A stretch of DNA of 64,000 nt from Phoronis australis (taxonomy: Eukaryota > Phoronida > Phoronidae), in assembly GCA_002633005.1 (NCBI GenBank), contig NMRA01000577.1, positions 62,001 to 126,000 on the forward strand. The letters run 5' to 3'. The notes below the pieces were generated by a model. The model searched no databases and was not told where the DNA came from. It saw only the letters and a list, made by a program, of their open reading frames with translations. The translations under genes and the position numbers were made by a program. Within the stretch, counting starts at the first letter, position 1; every line of letters starts with the position of its first letter. Shown here one piece after another: positions 15,301-24,440 of this stretch.

Positions 15301-17914
15301 TCATAAGGTCAGCTATATCACCTATCACAAAATGAACCCATAATACACTAGCTTTCACACATAAACTATTTATCAATGCCTATCATCACCTTCCTATTAT
15401 GTCGGCATACAACATGTTAACAAGCAGATTTCCATCTTCACAAGCGAAATCAGTCTCGATCAACTGACTGTGTAATGAAGACTAGTAGTCACCTAGGCAT
15501 GCAGGTATAATTTAAAAATACGGACTTTCAACACAAGTCAGTGATTACCGTAAGATACAGTCTCATTGTCTCAAGTCTTCAAGCACAGCCCTAGACTGAC
15601 AATGAATGTGTAATACCATAGTCATATCATTTTTATTTCTTATCAAATTCAAATTATTTGTCACAACATTAACAATATGTTCTCATGTAATTTTGGAAGT
15701 AAAGAATCGTAATTTGCATCAGTTACATACATTGATTAACTAAACGTTGTCAAATAGCAACCTTTCTGTGTTGCGTAAGTCTTGGCACAGGGTTGATGTG
15801 TGAACGTTAGGCGTAAAAAATTCTACGTTAGAAATTGGTGAAGCTAAGTTAACGTGAAACGTATCTTCTCGACTTCTGTCATCAAACACAAGTGATAGCG
15901 AATACAGATGAACGTTCACGCCTTCATCTAGAGGGTGCCCAAGGTGTCCAAATGCACACCCTGACTCAAATATAGACACCCTAACAGGGCTTGGAATGAT
16001 CAATGAAAAAAAAGTGGAACATTTTCCAGGTGATGTATCTTTCCTCAAACAAATAGGCTTTAACTGAAATAAACATTTTTACACGAATTAAGTCAAAATA
16101 ACGGTAAAAAGAGACAAAAAAGAGGAAACTCGAAATCAAATAAGAGGAAATCGAAACCAAAAAAGGGAACCCTTCACACAAGAAGATTATTACAAGCCCT
16201 GTCATAGTAAAGACACCGATGATGTCCTGTGTCCATGAGTCATAATCAGGTGATTAGAGTAATGGGCCCGGCCTTGTGATCTAAACACATTTATGTACCA
16301 CAAAAGGCATCAGGCCACCTGCACCTTTTGTTTTAGTAAAGACACACTATTCAGCAATGGCCAAGTGAACTGAGCATGTAAGCATAGCTGTTGCTTACTT
16401 GCTACTAGTAGCATCAGCACCTCTGGGAGCTCAGAATAAAACATTGATTTAGCAATGATTAAAGATGCAAAAAAAAACTTCAGCGCAAAACCATGTCTCC
16501 AGAATAACTTACCACACTATAACATCAGTTTGACTTGGGGGGGTCACACGTTATTGGACATGGATGCCCTGAGAAATTGGGAAACCTATTTTGGACGCCC
16601 TATTTTGAATACTGGATGAACCCCTGTGACCCTTCTCCCAAAATGAATAATCTCTAGGTCAACTCTGGCTATACATGTCAATTAGCTAACAAAAATTAGA
16701 GATAATGACATTTCCGGCCTTCCAGTCAGCAATGACCTTTGTTTCTTCTAATGCATTGTAAACAAACACATTTTTGACACTGGCAAGTCACGCAATGCTG
16801 ATTTACGGAATGTGTCCTCAGAACAATGACAAAGACCTTTGAAGCTCTCAGCGTCCAATGGAGCAATACTAAACATACATAAAATCCAGAAAAGCAAGCT
16901 TGACGCTTAAATAATGCGGAACACTCCGGCATCTAGTTGCTGATAGCCTTGGGCCACCACAGACGGACAGTTACACACCCAGCTGTCTGCATCACGTGAA
17001 CTAAATAGTTCAGCTCTTGGCTCCACGCAGTTTACAAATTACACACAATTAGGCAAAATACTCACCGAACTGTAAACTACGTTCGTAGTAAGTAATAAAT
17101 GTCAAAAGTACAGAGTTACAATGAGCGAAAGAGATTTATAGTCAGGTGATGCCATAATTAATTTTTGTTGGTTACCGACAGTTATCGACTAAGCACCTAG
17201 CTCACCTTGCCTGCTTGCGACGAGGATTTACGATAGTGAGGTGAAAGAAACCCAACAACTCGTGATACAAAATCCTCATGGTTCACTTTGCCTGAGACAT
17301 GAGCCAAGCTCATTTGTATTTGAGGTGCATAGCTTTTCCGTCTGTGATGGCCCTTAGAAGGGACAACTGGTCAGTACAGCAACATGAACTATGTGTAGCC
17401 TGTGTTATCACCACAATATAAGGAGGAAATGAATTGGTAAAACGTATGTTACACCCTTGTTGACATTTGAGTGCATCCATCTCTACTGTAATGAAGGAAC
17501 AGCAAAGACTAGGAATAAACAGGAAATTAAGATAGAAGCATACATATGCATACCATGGCCATACCACTGTAGAAGTATTGCACAGTGAAACGCCAAGCCA
17601 GGCACAGAAACTAACAGCATCTACACCAACCTATGCGCATGGCTTCAACATCATAATCGTGAGAAAATCAACACGGTCGCATGAATACCTTCCCGCGACA
17701 GCTAACTCAAATGAACCGAGGCATTTTAAACGTTGTAAGCAAGACTACAACAGCGCTTTTGTTTACTCACATCGATTTCAAACTCGTGTTGTGTGTCGTC
17801 CAGAAAGTGTACAAGGCACTTGATCATCTTGTGTGGCGGTATCTTGGTCACTTTGATCAGTTCAGAGTCACGTACGTTGTAGGTACCACTGGTCCCTTTC
17901 AGTCTAATGGACAT
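190..17914 (-). CDS. PTPN4: PTPN4/PTPN3-type FERM-PDZ tyrosine phosphatase, 5' part
   Basis: Sixteen coding exons, read right to left, join in frame to 641 codons: 17771-17914, 14927-15040, 14199-14241, 13714-13792, 13010-13107, 11660-11780, 11049-11136, 10279-10367, 9057-9120, 8650-8813 (9 and 10 repeated at 7653-7716 and 7251-7414), 6801-6869, 6156-6398, 3763-3907, 2378-2461, 811-1024, 190-353. Domain order is FERM (about residues 29-335), FERM-adjacent region (about 340-375, SPSKRYARR), variable linker, and PDZ (about 497-583, with [10 protein letters not shown] and [15 protein letters not shown]). The catalytic PTP domain lies beyond base 1, so the gene is partial here. The family is cytoplasmic and cortical: FERM binds membrane and receptor tails, PDZ binds C-terminal ligands, and PTP removes phosphotyrosine. 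Vertebrates have two paralogues; a single ancestral PTPN3/4 (fly Ptpmeg) is likely here. The family assignment is firm; the choice of PTPN4 over PTPN3 rests on synteny. Confidence 0.95.
811..1024 (-). CDS. PTPN4: PTPN4 coding exon 15 (PDZ core)
   Basis: A 214-base exon encoding [35 protein letters not shown] and [11 protein letters not shown], nearly the whole PDZ fold. The acceptor CTCCTATAG lies in the first unit of a 71-base tandem repeat that also carries the first bases of the exon. Confidence 0.95.
1000..1330. repeat. 71-bp minisatellite containing a splice acceptor
   Basis: About 4.5 units. The marker CCTTGG/CCTTGA starts at 1008, 1079, 1150, 1221 and 1294, so the period is 71, 71, 71 and 73. 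On the minus strand each unit carries the CTCCTATAG acceptor and the first roughly 25-33 bases of PTPN4 exon 15. Confidence 0.93.
2378..2461 (-). CDS. PTPN4: PTPN4 coding exon 14 (PDZ start)
   Basis: An 84-base exon encoding [19 protein letters not shown]. The [10 protein letters not shown] carboxylate-binding loop of the PDZ domain is completed by the next exon. The acceptor is TTGCAG and the donor GTGAGT. Confidence 0.94.
2745..2940. repeat. Degenerate tandem repeat, about 65 bp, three units
   Basis: Repeats of a unit containing CATTAATAACAAACACCAG and an ATGATCCTGnCCGTnACAGG segment. It lies within a PTPN4 intron. Confidence 0.6.
3189..3544. mobile_element. MITE, short member of the TATTCTGCCATGTAAA family
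   Basis: It begins TAATCTGCCATGTAAA and ends with an imperfect inverse, TATACAAGGTAGAATA. Internal sequence (CTCACCTTC to GAATGAGT) matches the longer element at 5107-5927, so it looks like an internally deleted relative. Confidence 0.6.
3763..3907 (-). CDS. PTPN4: PTPN4 coding exon 13 (linker)
   Basis: A 145-base exon encoding [17 protein letters not shown] and a polar acidic stretch. KKNSYNQ matches the KKNSWNQ that precedes the PDZ domain in vertebrate PTPN4. It is supported by phase on both sides, a TTTCAG acceptor and a GTGGGT donor. Confidence 0.82.
4045..5637. repeat. Direct duplication of about 795 bp across a single N
   Basis: Copy 1 is 4045-4839 and copy 2 is 4841-5637, with N at 4840. 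The copies differ by scattered substitutions and small indels. This is probably two alleles left unmerged by the assembler. Confidence 0.9.
5107..5927. mobile_element. Non-autonomous DNA element with perfect 16-bp TIRs
   Basis: It starts TATTCTGCCATGTAAA and ends TTTACATGGCAGAATA, perfect inverses 821 bases apart. TA at both outer edges may be part of a TA target duplication. I see no transposase frame. The left half is repeated in the neighbouring haplotype copy from about 4310. Confidence 0.65.
6156..6398 (-). CDS. PTPN4: PTPN4 coding exon 12 (FERM-adjacent and linker)
   Basis: A 243-base exon beginning [14 protein letters not shown], the FERM-adjacent phosphorylatable motif, followed by a Ser/Arg/Asn-rich linker. 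It has many CpG sites compared with the flanking introns. The donor GTGAGT gives phase 2, completed by T of the next exon. Confidence 0.9.
6801..6869 (-). CDS. PTPN4: PTPN4 coding exon 11 (FERM end / FA start)
   Basis: A 69-base exon encoding [20 protein letters not shown]. It begins with the family's SGRTE junction after the FERM domain. The acceptor is CCACAG and the donor GTAAAC. Confidence 0.92.
7251..7414 (-). CDS. PTPN4: PTPN4 exon 10, copy A
   Basis: Same 164-base exon as 8650-8813. Exons 9 and 10 together are 228 bases, so a doubled transcript would stay in frame but would contain two tandem F3 halves, unlike any family member I know. Confidence 0.75.
7653..7716 (-). CDS. PTPN4: PTPN4 exon 9, copy A
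   Basis: Same 64-base exon as 9057-9120, with a few intronic differences around it. Only one copy is expected in a real transcript. See the finding on the gap-flanked duplication. Confidence 0.75.
8342..8540. other. Assembly gap (199 Ns)
   Basis: A run of Ns between two nearly identical flanks. Single Ns are also present at 3611, 4840, 27487 and 52614. Confidence 0.99.
8650..8813 (-). CDS. PTPN4: PTPN4 coding exon 10, copy B (FERM F3)
   Basis: A 164-base exon encoding [27 protein letters not shown] and DTKFRYR, the closing F3 strand and helix. The acceptor is CCCGCAG and the donor GTAAGT. Copy A at 7251-7414 is essentially identical. Confidence 0.9.
9057..9120 (-). CDS. PTPN4: PTPN4 coding exon 9, copy B (FERM F3)
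   Basis: A 64-base exon encoding [20 protein letters not shown], a conserved F3 strand pair. It lies in the right-hand copy of a duplicated block that flanks an N gap. Copy A at 7653-7716 encodes the same peptide. Confidence 0.9.
9757..10278. other. PTPN4 intron, no recognisable element
   Basis: Apart from the shared haplotype-copy tail, I see nothing here. The same holds for the other PTPN4 introns not listed separately (354-810, 6399-6800, 13108-13713, 14242-14926 and most of 15041-17770). Confidence 0.5.
10279..10367 (-). CDS. PTPN4: PTPN4 coding exon 8 (FERM F3)
   Basis: An 89-base exon encoding the first F3 strands ([13 protein letters not shown], then RKINTFSW). The acceptor is TTTGCAG and the donor GTGAGT. 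Confidence 0.92.
10755..10815 (-). repeat. tRNA-like SINE head
   Basis: The minus strand has a perfect B box GGTTCGATTCC (10770-10760), an A-box-like CAGAGGTCAGAGC, and an anticodon-type stem CTAGA/TCTAG. The acceptor stem is missing, so this is a tRNA-derived SINE rather than a tRNA gene. Confidence 0.65.
11049..11136 (-). CDS. PTPN4: PTPN4 coding exon 7 (FERM F2)
   Basis: An 88-base exon encoding [20 protein letters not shown] and YGVDLHDAK, the conserved helix that ends F2. The acceptor is GTTTCAG and the donor GTAGAC. Confidence 0.94.
11344..11593. mobile_element. MITE with CAGGGCTT ends, copy 1
   Basis: It starts CAGGGCTTAGAATGATC and has a decayed inverse at its right end (AATTCCAAGTCCAG). 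The body is rich in AAGAGGAAAT and aligns over its length with 15985-16201. Confidence 0.55.
11660..11780 (-). CDS. PTPN4: PTPN4 coding exon 6 (FERM F2)
   Basis: A 121-base exon encoding [20 protein letters not shown] and an acidic helix ending in LHKQH. ELGDY is diagnostic of band-4.1 type FERM F2. The acceptor is TTTCAG and the donor GTCAGT. Confidence 0.94.
11948..11996. repeat. Short inverted repeat (13-bp arms)
   Basis: CTGCATGCCACCT at 11948-11960 and AGGTGGCATGCAG at 11984-11996 are perfect inverses with a 23-base loop. Confidence 0.8.
12125..12418. mobile_element. MITE with GGGCCTGTTTC ends
   Basis: A 294-base element. The left end GGGCCTGTTTCTCGCAAAGA and the inverse of the right end (GGGCCTGTTTCTTGATGACT) match, and both continue into TATTGACTTTTTGTC/TATTGACTTTTGTC. 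No clear target duplication. Confidence 0.75.
13010..13107 (-). CDS. PTPN4: PTPN4 coding exon 5 (FERM F2)
   Basis: A 98-base exon encoding [16 protein letters not shown] and LLASYSVQ, the first F2 helices. The acceptor is TTTTTAG and the donor GTAAGT. Position and length equal those of the EPB41L5 exon at 51617-51714. Confidence 0.93.
13714..13792 (-). CDS. PTPN4: PTPN4 coding exon 4 (FERM)
   Basis: A 79-base exon encoding [20 protein letters not shown] and then TEEYT. This is the FRVKFY strand and start of F2. The acceptor is ATTTTCAG and the donor GTGTGT. Confidence 0.93.
14199..14241 (-). CDS. PTPN4: PTPN4 coding exon 3 (FERM, RWLDP)
   Basis: A 43-base exon encoding [14 protein letters not shown], the conserved WLDP-KxxxKQ segment. 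It is bounded by TTTTCAG and GTAAGT. The partner FERM gene has a 43-base exon at the same place (37098-37140). Confidence 0.93.
14927..15040 (-). CDS. PTPN4: PTPN4 coding exon 2 (FERM F1)
   Basis: It encodes 38 residues including [14 protein letters not shown], the hallmark of FERM F1. Phase requires the donor GTAATT, giving an exon that ends in SAGSM. The earlier GTTCTA would break the frame with the next exon. Confidence 0.9.
15985..16201. mobile_element. MITE with CAGGGCTTG ends, copy 2
   Basis: Left end CAGGGCTTGGAATGATC and the inverse of the right end CAGGGCTTGTAATAATC agree at 15 of 17 bases. The CAGGG ends suggest a hAT-type origin. I saw no matching 8-bp target duplication. Confidence 0.65.
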
Positions 17915-17926
17915 GTTATCTTCTCC
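17771..17926 (-). CDS. PTPN4: PTPN4 first coding exon
   Basis: The start ATG is at 17914-17912, 12 bases inside an exon whose acceptor reads GATTGTTAG, so at least one non-coding exon lies upstream. It encodes 48 residues, including [10 protein letters not shown], which matches the family's N-terminal TYNVR motif, and the first strand of the FERM F1 lobe. The donor is GTGAGT, phase 0. Confidence 0.9.
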
Positions 17927-19137
17927 CTAACAATCAAAACAACAACAAGGATTAATTGAACCGGCAACATTAACATGAAAGAGGACTGACAACTGACAAA
18001 GTGACAAACTTCCATGGTATGTATGGAAATACTACCTCAAGCAGTCGGAGTGTAACGGAAATCAGACTTAGTCTTGCCCGCATAAAATTTCAGTAAATCT
18101 TGGATTCAGTTTATGCCAGTTATATTATCGCATATGTACATGTATAGTACCGAAATAGTGCGCTTTTTCAAAGAAAATTGTTTGCTCTACGTTTTACATA
18201 AAGACGCATAAGCCTAAGTTTGGCTTGTGGTGCATGTGGGTGTCCTGCCTACAGACGCAGGTGGGTGTCCTGTGTACACAGGCACGAGTGGGTCTCCTGT
18301 GCACATGTGCACGCCTTGCTGTGAATACAGGTACATGTATATATTATCCTCCAATGAAAAGCGTACAATCTTGCCTATGCAAAACATTTTTACAAAACTT
18401 AGTTTGACTTCACAATTTCTAGGCATTCTGTTATGCTCTTTTGTGAAGTATTCGGTTACTTGTAGAGTGGCAATTCCATTTGTGACGGATATACCATTTA
18501 AATTAATTGTGAAAAATTGTTTCAATCTAGAAAATAAAAAGATAACTGGCCAGTTCGAAGACTAACTAATGCAAATTTGTTTTAGTTTACTTTTGTTTCA
18601 GACAGTAAAGGGCGAAAAAGTGCAATTTTAATTGAATCAGACCTGAATAGAGAATAGAAAGTAAATTATAAGAATGCTTGACTAAATCGATTCAGGCCCG
18701 CAGCCAGCATTGAGCGGGAAGTGGTTCGAATTTCTAGAATGGTGGGATATTTTGCAAACGTGGACACTGTAGAGTTTTCCGTAAGGACTCTGGCGCAGCT
18801 TAATTAGGGGGAAGGGAAATCTGTGAACACAACGATGACTCTCTGCTCTATGTTCCTGAGATGAGACGGAATTTGAAATACCAGAAATAAGGATGCTGTG
18901 ACGATTGCTCGCAAAGAACGGGACTCAAATTCCCATGTAATGTGGTCCAGAAAGAGAACGTTCTCGCATTACCTCCTGCCAAAATTTGAAATCAGGCGTG
19001 CTTAAATGAGTGATTACACCTCATTACGTACTCGGAAAGAAATATGAAGTTTAGTCGGAGAATGACTCGACGAAATTGTTTATCTGATGGTATTTTTGCA
19101 TGTTACTTTGCTTACATCACTAGAAATGGGAACAGCC

Positions 19138-19822
19138 CACTATTTCAAAGGTTCACTACTCCGAAGGCTCACTATTTTGAAGGTTCACTGCTCAGTAAAC
19201 ATCTATAGTTAAGGTTTAATTTTTATACTTTTACCTGCAAAAAAAATGATAATTCGATTATTAGATGCACTGAGTGGTGTACTTATACCGAAAACAGCGC
19301 CCGGATACTAAAACACTTTGTTTGGATTTCAAGTGCATGCGAAATTGCCCGCATATCTTAATATGCAAAAATGAGTACGAACTTGCACTTTTAAAAGAAT
19401 TAGAAATAGAAAAATTATCAACCACGATACATTCATCAAATCCATGTAAAGGTCGCATCACAGCACGACTGAAAAGTTTAGGACTGCTGCGCCTCAACCT
19501 CACCCAAGGAACCACGCCCACCGACGGATCGAAACTAAACGGCAACCCTGTCCCTGCCAGTCTTCACGAAGTCAGGGAGTCACATTCAGTCTTCTTAAAT
19601 TTAAAACCGCCGTTGGTCGCCGCAGCCCTGACCTGTGCCCCAGATGTTGTCCCTGCTTGAGAATGAGTCGCGAGCAGACAATCAGAGAAATGAACTGTCA
19701 GAGTTCTGCTTTCGGAATTGTGGAAATTCGAAGTAGTGGATTTTCGGAGCAGCGGACCTTCGGAGTAGTGGGCCTTCGGAGCAGCGAACCTTCGGAGTAG
19801 TGGACCGTCAGAGTAATGAAGA
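19138..19822. mobile_element. Fold-back element with 16-bp subrepeats in both arms
   Basis: The left arm (19138-19201) has four 16-base units of the type CACTACTCCGAAGGCT. The right arm (about 19695-19822) has about seven units of the inverse type TTCGGAGTAGTGGGCC, at exact 16-base steps (19711, 19727, 19743, 19759, 19775, 19791, 19807). About 490 bases of unrelated sequence lie between. The design resembles fold-back (TU-like) elements. Confidence 0.7.
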
Positions 19823-20019
19823 ATTGGCATAAACCTAGGAAATCTTTGCCATCAATTTTGTTGTTCGTATGAAGTCTTCGGGGCTGTGCACCATTGACAC
19901 TGACTAACAAGAGAAGACTTTCTTCATTGCCCAAAGTTCAAGTCCAGGCCTACTTTTCCTTAACATTGCAGTTAATACGGTAGTACCAGTTGTTGTCCAT
20001 CTATATCCTATCTTTATCG

Positions 20020-20095
20020 CAGGGGGGGGGGGGCTGAACCTTTTCTGCGGGGGAAGTTCAATCGAATTTCCCAAGCCCCCCCCCCCCCGCTGCAG
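20020..20095. repeat. G-run and C-run inverted pair
   Basis: A run of about 12 G and, about 45 bases later, a run of about 14 C, with CGCAG and CTGCAG at the outer edges. It could form a hairpin or G-quadruplex. Run lengths may be sequencing-sensitive. Confidence 0.7.
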
Positions 20096-22540
20096 ACCTG
20101 TGATTAGATAATCTTTCCAGTTTTCAAATGAAAAAAGTACAAACAAGTTGCTAAGTAATGTCCATACGCTATCTGTTTTGGCACATGAAATAGGCCTTTA
20201 TCCTTCGCCGTATTCTTTGCTAAATCCCACGAGACAAACGGACAACAAAAAAATGGGATGTACGTATATTTTGAGCATCATCACTTTCAAGATTGGTTTT
20301 ATTTAAATGGTTTGCATATAAGCAAATGCACTTAATTCTGTGTATAGTTTCAGTTTTGGATATAGGCACGTGGGCATAAACATGTGAATATACGGTATGT
20401 ATGTATTTCACAACACACATTGGAAATTCATACTAGACTGTCTAGAAGGATCCATCATGTGCACAGAATAAACGGGAAACCAAGAAGGTTTATCATTTCC
20501 TAATGGCAGAAATAAACAGGTTTGGAAACACTAAATACCCAAAATATCACTGCATGTCACATACAAGCTAAGGAAAATACTTGTATGAGCATCGTGTGAA
20601 TGCCAACATTTTATTCGCTTTTAGACAAACCTGAATATTCAAATTGGTAAAAATCGTAGCACAGTAGCCGCGATGATACGCTCTAGGCAAGCACCACCAT
20701 TCACTAACTGTAGCTGGGTCTAGTTAGGCACAGTTGTAATCAAATGTCATGAAAATAATGCAATGATGCATGTTTCCATAATGAAGAACACTCGAGTAAA
20801 CATAATTACAAATGCTGCCACAGTTCTACACAACCTGACTTGACTCAACACGGAAATGAGTAATGATTTTGCTGCATGATGAGTTTCGCTCACCTACATC
20901 AAGGTGAAAGTTTTGCATTGGTTCAGTGTACTGATTTCAAAGGTTCGTATAGACCCATAGGTCTACAAGCACCTCATAAAACTTCATAAATCTTCTAATT
21001 CCTATCCAATTGGATTTTTTTGTTGCGGAGAACACTATGTCATTCAACCAACATTAACAGGTTAGGTTACCACATTCAGATGGAAGTATGCAAGCCTATG
21101 TCATCTCTGCTTATTTATGCTCATGTGACACTGCAGAGGGAAGTCAAAGTTTGAATCAAGTTACACATGGTTACTGGCTGGTCAGTTCACCTCACACTGA
21201 CAATTTGACATACATTGTCAATAAATACAGTAATTCAGGAATCAATAATGTTTACAATGACTTCATAGAATCGCATTTTTTCTCATATTGACAACATGTC
21301 TCGCACTTAGAATGCCATTTTACAAGACAAAGTTCTGCATACACCAAAAACTACCAGACAACACAAAATAAGGCAGCTAATGATTTGAAACAAAAGCCAT
21401 AGTAAAATGTAAACAACAAACATCGAGGTAAAAAATGATCCTTTCAATTCGAGACACCGCAACTTCTCAATTTGTCACCAAGGTGTGCCCATTATTACAT
21501 TTCTTAACAGTCAAATCTTTTTACTTGCATAAGAAATGTCCCGAAAGTTTTAAAAAGTAATCGATTTTTAGCGTTCCAAATTCAGTAATTTTTACTGTCT
21601 ACAAACAGAAGATATGTTGATGTGAAAGATAATTTCCTAGAGACAAAGCCGGTGACTACAATTGAACTTTACTACACGCCAACAAGTTGAAACCCAGCAC
21701 AACTCCCCCCGGTGTCAATGTAACACACTACACACACACCTCTGGCAAATATACACACATCGTGCATTATAAAACAGACTGAAACTCAGCGCGAACATTT
21801 CCACAGAGCAACTAGTATTATTCCTTCAATGTGGACTAATAAACCTGCCACAGCATTTCTTGAAAATTACCTATGATATGAGCAACGTCAATTAATTTTT
21901 CTTTGCTGGTACAAATGTACGATCGACTCACTGAAGGTTATTGATTTTAGGAAAGTTACTCTGCACATTACAAGTCATAAAACATAACCCTAAGATGATC
22001 GGTATACAGAAGATGCAATTCTTATGATAAGCCATGTCAGGCAGATTGTACCATGTCCTCACAACCTTTAAATTTGATTGTGATGATCAATAGAAATTGG
22101 TCATCTTCACCTGACTTTGCAAGAAGCAGATTTTTCTAATACTGAAATTCGTACTGAAAACAGTTTTGAGAACTCAAGTGAAGACAAAAATTACAGAATA
22201 CAGTTGTAAAAATAATAAATCAAATCATACCACAAGATAAATTGTACAATGAGTTTCAACTAGAAAACCGTTGGAAGGTCTATCCCATGAGTTCAAGACA
22301 ACAAACTCGGGTGAGTGGCAGGGCCCTCCATGGCTCGACTCCATCCCCTAAGAATTTTTTTAAATCGTGCAAAATTCCCTTCATCAGGCCCACAAATTCC
22401 CCTCCAATGATTAAAAATTCCCTTCAAGTTAGAATCACTTCTTAAAGCATTGACTTTGAGTACAGATTAATTTGCCGATGAGGAGTGGTCGAATGGGTAC
22501 CAGCTAGACAACAGATTTTACCCTAACTAAAAAATCCCAG

Positions 22541-22679
22541 TAATAGTCGGCTAGGAGGGTCCCTATAAAAAGTGATTTGAGAACCAGTTACTCCCACTAA
22601 ATAATGCCCGTCATTCAGTGGGAGTGACTGATTTCCCAAATCACTTTTAAATCAGGGACCCGCCTATCAGACTATTACC
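22541..22679. mobile_element. Fold-back MITE, about 60-bp arms
   Basis: The left arm (22541-22598, from TAATAGTC to TACTCCCACT) is the inverse of the right arm (22617-22677, from AGTGGGAGTGACTG to GACTATTA), with small mismatches and an 18-base loop. AAAATCCCA/AAATTCCCA flank it. Confidence 0.8.
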
Positions 22680-23216
22680 AAAATTCCCACCTCAAAAGGT
22701 GCAGGTGACCCACAGGTGACTGAGGACCCTCAGCATGCAAGTTGTAGGGCTCTAAGAAAGAGTCAACAATTGAACAGAAAACATTTGCAAGCTATACAGA
22801 ACAAAATAAAGTGTCATTCAATGTAGTAATTTAGGTAATGAAAATGCAGCTACGTATACCTCACCATTGTCTTCATATTATATGGTGTGTCAGTCAAATT
22901 ATTATTTAGACAGACACGGAATCCGGCAGACTCGGCAGTGGCAAGGTTGTCAAACTTGACCGTATTTGACAATTGAGACATTAAAAATCTAACAACGACT
23001 GAAACTTAGCGCGCAGCTGAACAGGCCGATTAAAAAGTTCGGGAAACAATAAAACAGGTTCGGTTTTGGTGTCACACACTCAAGAACACAGCCTACGGTC
23101 ACAGAGTGATCTACTGAATGATTCATTCGGTTTCTCATCAGCTCATGTATCGGCTCGCGTCAGGAAACTTGGTCGTACTTTCACACATACAGCAATCCTA
23201 CGAGCGATTAACTTAC

Positions 23217-23335
23217 CTAATAATGAGTATCGGAGTAAAACAATCAATGCATGATTCGACACAGGTCGTTTTTCCTCTTGGAAAGTCATTAACCAAAGGG
23301 TAGGCGGGCTGAATGTTTCATTCGGACGTCCTCTC
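23217..23335 (-). other. PTPN4: Putative PTPN4 5' non-coding exon
   Basis: The minus strand has a strong donor (TTAG|GTAAGT, GT at 23216-23215) just inside the divergent promoter region. The first coding exon has an acceptor 12 bases before its ATG, so an upstream leader exon is needed. The right edge is a guess at the start site. Confidence 0.45.
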
Positions 23336-23400
23336 CAAAAATGGCGGTGATGCGAGTTTCTTCTTACGGCCGCCAGGTGCGCACCGGAAGATGGCACTGC
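23330..23400. promoter_or_regulatory. Putative divergent PTPN4/TMEM177 promoter
   Basis: A short CpG-richer island in AT-rich DNA. It holds a YY1-like AAAATGGCGGTG (23337-23348) and an ETS/GABP-like ACCGGAAGATGG (23383-23394), both typical of housekeeping and mitochondrial-gene promoters. A minus-strand donor lies to its left (23216) and a plus-strand donor to its right (23451). This suggests leader exons running outward in both directions. Confidence 0.5.
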
Positions 23401-23450
23401 GTGCGAGGCGGAAAATCGAACACTCTTCTCTCTGCACGATCAACGAGCTG
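23395..23450 (+). other. TMEM177: Putative TMEM177 5' non-coding exon
   Basis: The donor GCTG|GTGAGG at 23451 lies just right of the ETS-like site. The TMEM177 start exon has an acceptor (TTTGCAG) eight bases before its ATG, so a leader exon is implied. The start is inferred only. Confidence 0.45.
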
Positions 23451-24269
23451 GTGAGGTGAATCCATTTAGGAAACTTTCTCATGCTCTACCACTTTGTAAA
23501 AATAGTCAGTGCTCCCCAGGTGTTAGTCAGTAAACCAATCTCAGAGCCCGTTCGATCAAAGGTCGCAAGACTAAGTCCGGTCAGTCTAGCCAGGCTTGTG
23601 GCTTGGCCTTGTCTTGGGCACTAGTTGGATATAATGGACCCTAACTCATTCCAAATAAATCCACTAAATGTAGGTCTAAATGAATGATTTTGGTATCGTT
23701 GCATTCCTCAGACATCTGGCTATTCGTACAAATCATTTTCACGACCCTCAATTACTCTAGTCTATAACTACGCTCTTCTGAACTTGGTACACTTTAGCGT
23801 TAGCCACGCGCATTGTGAAATCGGCAGCCATTTCAGGGAACTTACTATGTCTATGTCTGGCCAGCCAGCTAAATCTATGATTGATGAAGACTAACGTCAA
23901 AATACAGGTAGCTGGAACTGCTGACAGATATCAACGTAACTGTAAAATGCTTAGCATGACAGCAGTATACAGATGTGAACCAAGTGTTCCATTGACATGC
24001 AGAATTGTGGGTAAATATCACAAACTCTGAGCAGGCTCTGTGGTATTTCAGGGTGTAGCTCTATATTTGCCTTAATTCTCAAACTTTGCTATTAAAACCA
24101 ATCAACAGTTACAAAACTGTTGGCATACCTTGTCTCCCAAATGGATAAAAAAGCCTTTGTGTTTTCTTGATGTTTCATATGATGATGATTTATGCCATTC
24201 ATAAATTTTATGTATGCTTTCTTCTTTAAGACTTTGAAGTGGCTCATATTTATATTTGCAGAAGTAAAG

Positions 24270-24440
24270 ATGTCAGAACGCATGCAGATACTTGTGGGTT
24301 TTGGCTTGTGTGGGCTGGTAGGCTTGAAGGTTCTGCCTCACACTCTGTTCCTGCAACGCTATCGGGACTTCTTTCAACAGTACAGCTCGGATGGCTCAAA
24401 GACACAGCTGGACAGTTCTGTTGAAGAACTCACCGAAAAG
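24270..24440 (+). CDS. TMEM177: TMEM177 coding exon 1
   Basis: It encodes MSERMQILVGFGLCGLVGLK and ends VEELTEK. The hydrophobic stretch is the N-terminal membrane segment. It spans 57 codons exactly, ending AAAAG before GTCATA. Confidence 0.85.

Larger units (their letters stand above)
17927..23216. other. PTPN4 5' intron
   Basis: A 5.3 kb intron between the leader exon and first coding exon. It holds the 16-bp-subrepeat fold-back (19138-19822), the G/C hairpin (20020-20095) and the fold-back MITE (22541-22679). A 128-codon frame at 19274-19660 lies in the fold-back core and matches nothing I recognise. Nothing else is supported. Confidence 0.6.
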
